A DNA stretch of 6,624 nucleotides from contig JANQKH010000228.1 in the NCBI GenBank assembly GCA_028281215.1, positions 1 to 6,624 of the forward strand, given 5' to 3'. Made by a program: the position numbers and the translations under genes. The number at the start of each line of letters is the position of its first letter. Within the stretch, counting starts at the first letter, position 1. The notes below the pieces were generated by a model. It saw only the letters and a program-made list of their open reading frames with translations. It did not search any database and had not been told where the DNA came from. The stretch comes from Phycisphaeraceae bacterium (lineage in GTDB: Bacteria > Planctomycetota > Phycisphaerae > Phycisphaerales > Phycisphaeraceae). Positions 1 through 6,200 of this stretch are shown here, one piece after another.

Positions 1-63
1 CTGACCAAATGAACCAAAGATGCAACGACTCCGTCGTCTGCACATGAAGGAAAGGTTGGCGAC
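1..63. other. Left-edge leader, no gene assigned
   Basis: The 63 bases before the first gene hold its ribosome site. Frame 1 closes with TGA at 10-12 and frame 3 with TGA at 45-47. Either could be the last codons of an upstream gene, but too little remains to tell. No convincing -35/-10 promoter pair is visible. If a promoter exists it is probably left of the window. Confidence 0.4.
47..55 (+). promoter_or_regulatory. Ribosome binding site of the PSCyt/DUF1553 gene
   Basis: The purine run AAGGAAAGG ends 8 bases before ATG 64, the normal distance, and supports the 64/67 start pair. It offers two overlapping Shine-Dalgarno-like cores, AAGGA and AAAGG. Confidence 0.7.
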
Positions 64-2382
64 ATGATGGCCCGTAACGGTTACTTGATATTAGGAATGC
101 TAGGCGTCGTCGGTTTGGTCGCGTCCAACGCGCATGCCACCGATGCCGGCAAGCCTGTCGATTTCGCGCGGCAGGTATTGCCCGTTCTGTCGAACAAGTG
201 TTTCGTCTGCCACGGCCCTGACACGAAGAAAAAAGACCTGGTTCGCCTCGATTCCTACGAAGGCGCCACACGCGATCTGGATGGGTACAAGGCTATCGAT
301 CCCGCCGCGCCTGCCAAGAGCGAAATCCTCGTGCGCATTCACAGCGAAGACGATCCCATGCCGCCGGCAAGAGCGGAGAAGCAACTGACCGACGCCGAGC
401 GAGATTTGATTTCTCGCTGGATCAAACAAGGCGGTCAGTACGCCAAACACTGGGCGTTCGTACCGCCGAAAAAACAAGCGCCCGTGTCGAAGTTGGGTGC
501 GATCGATGCCCATATCCATGTGAATTTGCCAAAGGGTGTCGAGTTCGCGCCGGAAGCCGATCGCGCGACGCTGGCTCGCCGGGTGTCCCTCGTGCTCACC
601 GGCCTGCCGCCTGAACCCCAACAGCTCAAAGCGTTTCTTGCCGACCAGCGAAGTGACGCCTACGAGCGATTCGTGGATCAACTGCTCGCCAGTCCGCGCT
701 ACGGCGAACATCAGGCGCGATATTGGCTCGATGCCGTGCGCTACGGTGACACACACGGACTGCATCTCGATAACAAGCGCGGCATCTATCCCTACCGCGA
801 CTGGGTCATCATGGCGTTGAATCGCAACCAACCGCTTGATGAATTCCTCACCTGGCAACTGGCAGGCGACCTGTTGCCGAACCCGACACTGGAGCAGCGC
901 GTCGCCACCGGGTTTGTGCGCATGAACCCGACAACCGCCGAGGGCGGCGCGATCCCCGCCGAGTTCCAAGCCAAGAACAATTTTGATCGCGTCGAATCGC
1001 TGGGCACGATTCTGCTGGGCATGACACTCACCTGCGCGCGGTGCCACACGCACAAGTACGACCCGATCACGCAAACCGAGTATTACCAGTTGCCCGCGTT
1101 CTTCAACAGCACGGCTGAAAACCCGATGGACGGCAACTCGTACACGTACGGTCCGACCATCAAAGCGCCCGCTGACATCGCCGCGTGGAAGCAATGGCAA
1201 GCCCTGAAACGGGACCATCAGCAACTGCTCGACAAGGGCAACACCGAAGCCACCAAGGCCATCGAAGCGAAATTGAAAGAAGCGGAAAAAGCGTTCACCA
1301 CCACGTTGGTCGCCAAGGATTTGCCCAAGCCGCGGCCGACCAAGGTGCTCAAGCGCGGCGAATACAATCTGCCGACCGGCGAGCCGTTGACGCCGGGCGT
1401 ATTCAAGGTGATGAGCGACTTTCCGAAAGACGCGCCGCGGAATCGACTTGGTTTGGCCAGGTGGTTGACGTCGCGCGAGCACCCATTGGTCGCGCGCGTG
1501 TTGGTCAATCGCATCTGGGCGCGCGTGTTCGGTGACGGCCTGGTGCGCACGCCTGAAGACTTTGGTCTGCAAGGGGAACAGCCCACACATCCCGAACTGC
1601 TTGACTGGCTGGCGGTCGAACTGCACGACAGCGGCTGGAACCTCAAACGTATGTTGAAACAGATGGTGACCAGCCGAACGTTCAAACAGAGTTCAAAGTG
1701 GCGGAACGATGTGAACGACCCGGAGAACCGTTTGTATGCGCGCGGGCCCAGTTACCGCCTCGACGCTGAGGTATTGCGAGACATCGCGTTGTGGTCAAGT
1801 CGAATGATGGACCCCACAATGGGCGGCGCCGGCGTGAAGCCGTATCAACCCGCGGGTATGTGGAAAGCACTGGCGCATCCCGGCAGCAACACCAAGCAAT
1901 ACCAACGTGACAAGGGCGAACGACTCTATCGCCGCAGCCTGTACGTTTATTGGAAACGGACGAGCCCTCATCCGATGATGACTTTGTTCGACGCACCGAA
2001 CCGTGAATCGAGTTGCGTGCGACGCTCACGGACCAACACGCCGTTACAGTCGCTGGGTTTGCTCAATGAAACACAGCGTGTGGAGCTTTCACGCAAGTTT
2101 GCGGAACGGTTGATGACCGAACGCAAAACCGACACGCAGCGCCTCGACCTGCTATTCACGTTGCTCTCATCGCGCAAGCCGAACAAGGTTGAGCGGCAAG
2201 TATGCATGAAACTGCTTGCCGCAATGAAACAGCGATACGCCGAGGCGGAAAAGGACGCGCTCGCCCTGCTCGCCACCGGCGATGCGCCGCGCAACGAAGA
2301 CTTACCCCCGGCCGACGTCGCGGCGTGGACGCAGGTTTGTTCCACGGTGCTCGCCAGTGACATCGCGATCCTTTTGTATTGA
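64..2382 (+). CDS. Secreted PSCyt1-PSCyt2(DUF1549)-PSD1(DUF1553) cytochrome-type protein
   Basis: Complete 772-residue protein of the planctomycete-type cytochrome family. Residues 1-25 look like a Sec signal peptide: a hydrophobic stretch from about residue 7 to 20, with likely cleavage after Ala-His-Ala (23-25). A PSCyt1 domain follows at about 33-125, with a CFVCH haem c motif at 46-50 and the usual SEILVRI and DPMPP segments; Met99 is a candidate axial ligand. PSCyt2/DUF1549 spans about 148-350 and carries a second CxxCH (CARCH, 324-328) followed by HKYDP. Residues 375-412 are charged and probably helical or coiled coil. PSD1/DUF1553 spans about 458-715, including LARWLTSREHPLVARV and NRIWARVFGDGL. 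It lacks the long lectin-like insert seen in some larger relatives. Start: ATG 64, with an AAAGG ribosome site 8 bases upstream; ATG 67 is an equally possible start. It leads an operon with DUF1080 and DUF1501 genes. Domain assignment is firm; the function of the family is not known, and electron transfer is inferred from the haem motifs. Confidence 0.95.
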   Translation: MMARNGYLILGMLGVVGLVASNAHATDAGKPVDFARQVLPVLSNKCFVCHGPDTKKKDLVRLDSYEGATRDLDGYKAIDPAAPAKSEILVRIHSEDDPMPPARAEKQLTDAERDLISRWIKQGGQYAKHWAFVPPKKQAPVSKLGAIDAHIHVNLPKGVEFAPEADRATLARRVSLVLTGLPPEPQQLKAFLADQRSDAYERFVDQLLASPRYGEHQARYWLDAVRYGDTHGLHLDNKRGIYPYRDWVIMALNRNQPLDEFLTWQLAGDLLPNPTLEQRVATGFVRMNPTTAEGGAIPAEFQAKNNFDRVESLGTILLGMTLTCARCHTHKYDPITQTEYYQLPAFFNSTAENPMDGNSYTYGPTIKAPADIAAWKQWQALKRDHQQLLDKGNTEATKAIEAKLKEAEKAFTTTLVAKDLPKPRPTKVLKRGEYNLPTGEPLTPGVFKVMSDFPKDAPRNRLGLARWLTSREHPLVARVLVNRIWARVFGDGLVRTPEDFGLQGEQPTHPELLDWLAVELHDSGWNLKRMLKQMVTSRTFKQSSKWRNDVNDPENRLYARGPSYRLDAEVLRDIALWSSRMMDPTMGGAGVKPYQPAGMWKALAHPGSNTKQYQRDKGERLYRRSLYVYWKRTSPHPMMTLFDAPNRESSCVRRSRTNTPLQSLGLLNETQRVELSRKFAERLMTERKTDTQRLDLLFTLLSSRKPNKVERQVCMKLLAAMKQRYAEAEKDALALLATGDAPRNEDLPPADVAAWTQVCSTVLASDIAILLY

Positions 2383-2388
2383 CCCCAC

Positions 2389-2398
2389 GAAGGAAAAG
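2389..2398 (+). promoter_or_regulatory. Ribosome binding site of the DUF1080 gene
   Basis: GAAGGAAAAG sits in the 18-base gap after the preceding stop, with its AAGGA core 6 bases before ATG 2401. It closely resembles the leader of the first gene (GAAGGAAAGG), and both genes open with a double ATG. Confidence 0.72.
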
Positions 2399-2400
2399 CC

Positions 2401-3138
2401 ATGATGAATCGACTGAACCCATTTAACAAGCGCACCGCCTTGCTGTTTTGCATGCTCGCGTTCGCGGCGATAACCACAGCAAACGCCGATGCCAACAAGG
2501 CCAAACCGCAAAGCCTGTTCAACGGCAAGGATCTGACCGGCTGGGTGTCGGACGTGCCGTTGCATGACACGAAGCCCGATGCGCGGCAGCCTTTCATCGT
2601 GCGCGACGGCAACCTCGTCAGTCTCGGCACGCCGCGCGGACACCTCGTGACAAAAAAACAATTCAGCAATTACCGGCTCGACATCGAATACCGCTTCCCC
2701 GGCAAGCCGGGCAACTGCGGCGTGCTCGTGCATGCTTCCAAACCGCGCGCGCTTTACAAGATGTTCCCTAAATCGATCGAAGTGCAGATGTTCAGCGGCA
2801 ACGCCGGCGACTTCTGGTGCATCGTCGAAGACATCACCGTGCCGAACATGGAAAAACGCCGCGGCCCCAAAAAGAACTGGGGCATCGTCGAAGGCAAAGC
2901 GAGGCGCATTTTGAATCTCACCGACGGTTCGGAAAAACCGCTCGGGAAGTGGAACACGATGATAATCGAGTGTGTCGACGACAAAGTGAAAGTCTGGGTC
3001 AATGGTGACTTGGTGAACTACGGCTACAACTGTACGACCAAATCCGGCAAGATCGCGTTACAAGCCGAGGGCGCAGAAGTCGAGTTTCGCAAACTTGTGT
3101 TGACACCGATTACCAAGTTGAGTGATGAGAAGAAATGA
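2401..3138 (+). CDS. Secreted DUF1080 (3-keto-disaccharide hydrolase family) protein
   Basis: Complete 245-residue protein of the DUF1080 family (Pfam 3-keto-disaccharide hydrolase), a jelly-roll lectin/glucanase-like fold. Some members hydrolyse or eliminate 3-keto-glycosides. Residues 1-29 form a Sec signal peptide: basic residues, a hydrophobic core at about 13-26, and likely cleavage after Ala-Asn-Ala (27-29). The mature domain opens with the hallmark SLFNGKDLTGW (38-48). It continues through GNCGVLVHAS (104-113), SIEVQ (125-129), GDFWC (136-140), KPLGKWN (179-185), VKVWVNGDLVN (196-206) and GKIALQAEG with EFRKLVLTPI (216-237). The length is normal for a single-domain member. It starts 18 bases after the preceding stop, behind a clear AAGGA site; ATG 2404 is an alternative start. 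Its stop overlaps the first candidate start of the next gene. Family call is secure; the actual substrate cannot be read from the sequence. Confidence 0.94.
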   Translation: MMNRLNPFNKRTALLFCMLAFAAITTANADANKAKPQSLFNGKDLTGWVSDVPLHDTKPDARQPFIVRDGNLVSLGTPRGHLVTKKQFSNYRLDIEYRFPGKPGNCGVLVHASKPRALYKMFPKSIEVQMFSGNAGDFWCIVEDITVPNMEKRRGPKKNWGIVEGKARRILNLTDGSEKPLGKWNTMIIECVDDKVKVWVNGDLVNYGYNCTTKSGKIALQAEGAEVEFRKLVLTPITKLSDEKK

Positions 3139-4673
3139 ATCGGCAACACAATGGACAATACCCCATGAACAACCATCCCCTCCGTGAATTGGATTTGCTG
3201 ACCACGCGTCGCCAACTGTTCGGACGCACGGCGCTCGGCGTCGGCACCGCCGCGATGGCGCAACTGCTCGGGACCAACGCATTGGGCGCTACCTCATCCG
3301 GCAAGGCCGGCAAAGTGGGCACGCATCACCAAGCCAAAGCCAAGCGCGTGATTTACCTGTTCATGAGCGGCGGGCCGGCGCACCATGATTTGTGGGACTA
3401 CAAGCCGAAGATGCGCGACATGTTCGGCAAACCGTTACCCGACCACATCCGCGACGGCCAGCGCATCACCGGCATGACCTCGCGGCAGAAAATCCTGCCC
3501 GTGTGTCCGTCGAAGTACAAGTTCACCAAGTACGAAAACAACGACAAGGGCGTGTGGATCAGCGAATTGCTGCCGCACACCGCGACCGTCGCCAAAGAGC
3601 TTTGTGTGATCCACAGCACGTTCACCGAAGCGATCAACCATGACCCGGCGATCACTTACATCCAAACCGGCAGCCAGATTCCCGGTCGGCCCAGCCTCGG
3701 CGCATGGCTCAGCTACGGCCTGGGCAACATGAATGAAAACCTGCCCGGGTACGTCGTTATGCACGCGCGAAGCCGGCACGCGGAACAGAGCCTGTTCGAA
3801 CGCCTTTGGGGCACCGGCTTCATGCCGTCAGAGCACCAGGGCATTCTGATTCGAAGCCAGGGCGACCCTGTTCTCTACCTGAGCAACCCCAAAGGCGTGA
3901 CGCGCAAGGACCGCCGCGCACAGCTCGACACACTTGCCGCACTGAATCAGGAACAGCACAAACGTTTCGCCCACCCGGAAGTGCTCGCACGGATCAAGCA
4001 ACATGAGATGGCATACCGCATGCAAATGTCAGTGCCGGAGTTGATGGACCTGTCTAAAGAAAGTGATGAGACATTCAAACTCTACGGCGAAGACGCGCGC
4101 ACGCCCGGCACGTTCGCTGCATGCTGCCTGAACGCCCGACGGCTTGCCGAACGCGGCGTGCGCAACATTCAAATCTTCCACCGGGGTTGGGACGCCCACG
4201 GCAACCTCGCCGGCGAACACGGCTCGCAATGCAAGGACATCGACCAGGCATGCGCTGGACTCATTAAAGATTTGAAAAAACGCGGCATGCTCGATGACAC
4301 GCTGGTCATCTGGGGCGGCGAGTTCGGCCGCACCGCGTATTGCCAGGGCAAACTCACCAAACAGAACTACGGCCGCGACCACCACCCGCGCTGCTTCACC
4401 GTCTGGATGGCGGGCGGCGGCGTGAAGCCGGGCATCACCTACGGTCGCACCGACGACTACGGCTACAACATCAGCGACGCCGACGGTAACACGCTCAAAC
4501 CGCAACCGTCCAAGGAAAAATGGACGCCCGGCACAATGCACATCCACGACCTGAATGCCACGATTTTGCACTTACTCGGTATCGACCACACGAAGCTGAC
4601 GTATCGATATCAGGGCAGGGATTTCCGGTTAACGGATGTGCATGGACATGTGGTGAAAGACATTGTGGCGTGA
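3135..4673 (+). CDS. DUF1501 protein (alkaline phosphatase/sulfatase fold), Tat-type leader
   Basis: Complete DUF1501 protein, 512 residues from ATG 3135. This family belongs to the alkaline phosphatase/sulfatase superfamily, but its members are mostly uncharacterised. The leader has a twin-arginine motif, TTRRQLFGR (residues 23-31), then an Ala/Gly-rich hydrophobic stretch to about 52, so Tat export is likely. Family blocks in order: VIYLFMSGGPAHHDLWD (72-88), ITYIQTGSQIPGRPSLGAW (173-191), GWDAHGN (351-357), LVIWGGEFGRT (390-400), GRDHHPR (413-419), GGGVKPGITYGRT (427-439) and HDLNATILHLLGI (471-483). Asp85, Asp353, His355, Glu396, Asp415 and His416 are plausible metal ligands by analogy with the fold. 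No sulfatase C/S-x-P-x-R signature is visible. Start is uncertain: ATG 3135 overlaps the DUF1080 stop as ATGA, whereas ATG 3165 (502 residues) gives an N-terminus more like family members; neither has a strong ribosome site. Its activity is unknown. Confidence 0.93.
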   Translation: MNRQHNGQYPMNNHPLRELDLLTTRRQLFGRTALGVGTAAMAQLLGTNALGATSSGKAGKVGTHHQAKAKRVIYLFMSGGPAHHDLWDYKPKMRDMFGKPLPDHIRDGQRITGMTSRQKILPVCPSKYKFTKYENNDKGVWISELLPHTATVAKELCVIHSTFTEAINHDPAITYIQTGSQIPGRPSLGAWLSYGLGNMNENLPGYVVMHARSRHAEQSLFERLWGTGFMPSEHQGILIRSQGDPVLYLSNPKGVTRKDRRAQLDTLAALNQEQHKRFAHPEVLARIKQHEMAYRMQMSVPELMDLSKESDETFKLYGEDARTPGTFAACCLNARRLAERGVRNIQIFHRGWDAHGNLAGEHGSQCKDIDQACAGLIKDLKKRGMLDDTLVIWGGEFGRTAYCQGKLTKQNYGRDHHPRCFTVWMAGGGVKPGITYGRTDDYGYNISDADGNTLKPQPSKEKWTPGTMHIHDLNATILHLLGIDHTKLTYRYQGRDFRLTDVHGHVVKDIVA

Positions 4674-4677
4674 CAAA

Positions 4678-4701
4678 TAGCCCCCGGCATGCCGGAGGCT
4701 A
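4678..4701. terminator. Shared hairpin between convergent operons, probable bidirectional terminator
   Basis: The 34-base gap between the two convergent stop codons contains an inverted repeat. TAGCC at 4678-4682 pairs with GGCTA at 4697-4701, one C/A mismatch follows (4683/4696), then CCGG at 4684-4687 pairs with CCGG at 4692-4695 around a CATG loop. This gives nine paired bases plus one mismatch, mostly G-C. The usual T-run is poor: AAATGGG follows on the plus strand and TTTG on the minus strand. Position and stability favour a terminator for both operons, but efficiency is uncertain. Confidence 0.65.
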
Positions 4702-4707
4702 AATGGG

Positions 4708-6132
4708 TCAGCCAAACAACTCCATGATCGGTTTCGCCGTGCCGTCAGGTGTGACGTAGAACGGTCGTTTTTCCACCTGGTAGTGATGCGTGTGTGGGAT
4801 GCCGAGCGCGCGGTAAATCGTGGCGTGCAACTGTTCAGTCGTGACCGGGTCTTTGACCGTCGTGCAAGGTCGTTCGTCCGCGGTTTCGCCGTGCACGTTT
4901 CCTTGCTTAATACCGCCACCGAACATGAGCACGCTTCCGGCGCCGGTGAAGTGGCGGTGCATACCGTAAAACTTCAAATCATTGATCACCGGCGGCACTT
5001 TAACCTGATCCTGCACCTTCTTCTCCGGCTTGCCTTCCATCATCATGTCGCGGCTGAACTCGCTGGCGACGACGATAAGGGTGCGGTCAAGCAATTTGCG
5101 GGCCTCAAGGTCGAGCACGAGTTGCGCGATCGGCTGATCGATCATCTTCTTCAAATCGCGCATTCGAGTGTGGCCGTTGTCGTGCGTGTCCCAGTATTTG
5201 AACGGGTAGTAACCGTGCGTCACTTCAATGAATCGCGCACCGACTTCGGTCAATCGCCGCGCGAGCAGGCAACCCAAGCCGAACCGACCGCCGACTTTGT
5301 ATTTGTCGTAACTTTGCTTCGGTTCGAGCGACAGGTCGAACGCCTGCCGCGCCTTCTTGCTGGAGAGCAAGCGATGCGCGTTGTCCACCGATTTGACCAG
5401 CGATTCGCGTTGATACTCTGAACCATGTTGTGCAATGGGATTGCCTTCGAGCAATTTTTTGTACGCCGCATAGCGGTTGGCGAAACGCTTGTCGGTCATG
5501 CCCTTGGGCGGCCGCACGGCGTTGATTGCCTGGTCCGGCTCCACGAGGAAAAATGGGCCGTACTCACTGCCAAGGAAGCCGGCAGTGTGGAACGCTTTGA
5601 GCGATTCCTTTTCGCCGCTGTCGAACGTCTGACCGACATCGATGAACGCGGGAATGTCCGGATTCAAAGGCCCAAGCGTGCGCGCAATCCATGCACCGAT
5701 GTGCGGCGCGGCGACAGTCAGTGGCGGCTCATACGCCGTGTGCCAATGATACTGATGCCGGCTGTGCAGAATGTGACCGAGGTCGGCGGCGCGGTAGGTC
5801 TTGATCAACGTGCCGCGATCGATCACCTTGGCGATGTGCTCCAGCCCCTTGGTGAACTTCAATCCGTCGATGGCGGTGTCGATCGCAGGGAAGGTCGACA
5901 AGACGCGTTTGGGGTCGAGCCCTTTTTCGTAAGGCGTGTATCGCTTGGGGTCGAAGGTATCGGTTGACGCCATGCCGCCGGCCATCCACAACACGATGAC
6001 GGCGTCGGCGGTGGCGTTCAATTTCGGCGCGGCGGCGGAAGCCGATGGTGTAGGGCAACCGGCTGCCAGCGCGCCGAGTGTGGCGGCAGAGGCAGTCGAA
6101 AGAAAGTCGCGGCGGTTGGGTTGCTTGGTCAT
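4708..6132 (-). CDS. Second DUF1501 protein with Tat motif and lipobox
   Basis: Complete 474-residue DUF1501 protein, divergent from the plus-strand copy. The N-terminus has a Tat motif, NRRDFLS (residues 6-12), then an Ala-rich hydrophobic segment ending in LAAGC (22-26). This looks like a lipobox with Cys26 as the lipidated residue, so a Tat-exported lipoprotein is likely. Family blocks: AVIVLWMAGGMASTDTFD (44-61), YEPPLTVAAPHIGAW (134-148), YWDTHDNG (313-320), LLDRTLIVVASEFSRD (347-362), GMHRHF (390-395), GGGIKQGNVHGET (405-417) and LHATIYRALGIP (435-446). Compared with the other copy, the GRDHH motif is replaced by GMHRH and GEFGRT by SEFSRD. Start ATG at 6130-6132 has AGGAAA 5 bases upstream on the minus strand. 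It lies 68 bases downstream of a partial DUF1553 gene, the usual partner of this family. Enzymatic activity and substrate are unknown. Confidence 0.94.
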   Translation of the reverse strand: MTKQPNRRDFLSTASAATLGALAAGCPTPSASAAAPKLNATADAVIVLWMAGGMASTDTFDPKRYTPYEKGLDPKRVLSTFPAIDTAIDGLKFTKGLEHIAKVIDRGTLIKTYRAADLGHILHSRHQYHWHTAYEPPLTVAAPHIGAWIARTLGPLNPDIPAFIDVGQTFDSGEKESLKAFHTAGFLGSEYGPFFLVEPDQAINAVRPPKGMTDKRFANRYAAYKKLLEGNPIAQHGSEYQRESLVKSVDNAHRLLSSKKARQAFDLSLEPKQSYDKYKVGGRFGLGCLLARRLTEVGARFIEVTHGYYPFKYWDTHDNGHTRMRDLKKMIDQPIAQLVLDLEARKLLDRTLIVVASEFSRDMMMEGKPEKKVQDQVKVPPVINDLKFYGMHRHFTGAGSVLMFGGGIKQGNVHGETADERPCTTVKDPVTTEQLHATIYRALGIPHTHHYQVEKRPFYVTPDGTAKPIMELFG

Positions 6133-6137
6133 GTCGA

Positions 6138-6143
6138 TTTCCT
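6138..6143 (-). promoter_or_regulatory. Ribosome binding site of the minus-strand DUF1501 gene
   Basis: Read on the minus strand, AGGAAA lies 5 bases before the ATG at 6132-6130. It supports this start and places the Tat motif at residues 6-12, as expected for such a leader. Confidence 0.68.
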
Positions 6144-6173
6144 GTGTTGCGTCATTGCCGGGGGCGATCTTTC

Positions 6174-6197
6174 TGAACGCGAATTAATCGCGGTTCA
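6174..6197. repeat. Inverted repeat in the DUF1553-DUF1501 gap (minus-strand operon)
   Basis: In the 68-base gap between the partial DUF1553 stop and the DUF1501 start, TGAAC-GCGA (6174-6182) pairs with TCGC-GTTCA (6188-6191 and 6193-6197). The loop is ATTAA and one G at 6192 is bulged, giving nine pairs. No T-run follows on the minus strand, so it is not an obvious terminator. It could be an RNA-processing or stabilising hairpin, an operator, or chance. Confidence 0.4.
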
Positions 6198-6200
6198 ATC

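Noticed and set aside
100..1626. A 508-codon open frame on the minus strand inside the first gene
   Set aside because: It lies wholly antisense to a protein with unmistakable PSCyt1/PSCyt2/PSD1 motifs. Its translation is rich in Arg, Gly, Val and His with no recognisable domain, as expected for a mirror frame in GC-biased coding DNA.
2320..2382. Truncation of the first gene at its C-terminus
   Set aside because: The ending AAWTQVCSTVLASDIAILLY looks like a normal end for one DUF1553 type, and the next gene begins 18 bases later with its own ribosome site. No frameshift evidence was found.
2383..2400. Possible separate promoter for the DUF1080 gene
   Set aside because: The gap is only 18 bases and is taken up by the ribosome site; there is no room for an independent promoter outside the coding sequence.
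1968..2733. Overlapping minus-strand frames (1968-2669 and 2302-2733) spanning the junction of the first two genes
   Set aside because: They run antisense through both supported genes and their ribosome sites, and their translations show no family features.
4029..4571. A 180-codon minus-strand frame opposite the plus-strand DUF1501 gene
   Set aside because: It mirrors conserved DUF1501 blocks and shows no domain of its own; a shadow frame.
4783..5421. A 212-codon plus-strand frame, followed by a 180-codon frame at 5425-5967
   Set aside because: Both are antisense to the well-supported minus-strand DUF1501 gene and lack motifs or good ribosome sites. They are shadow frames.
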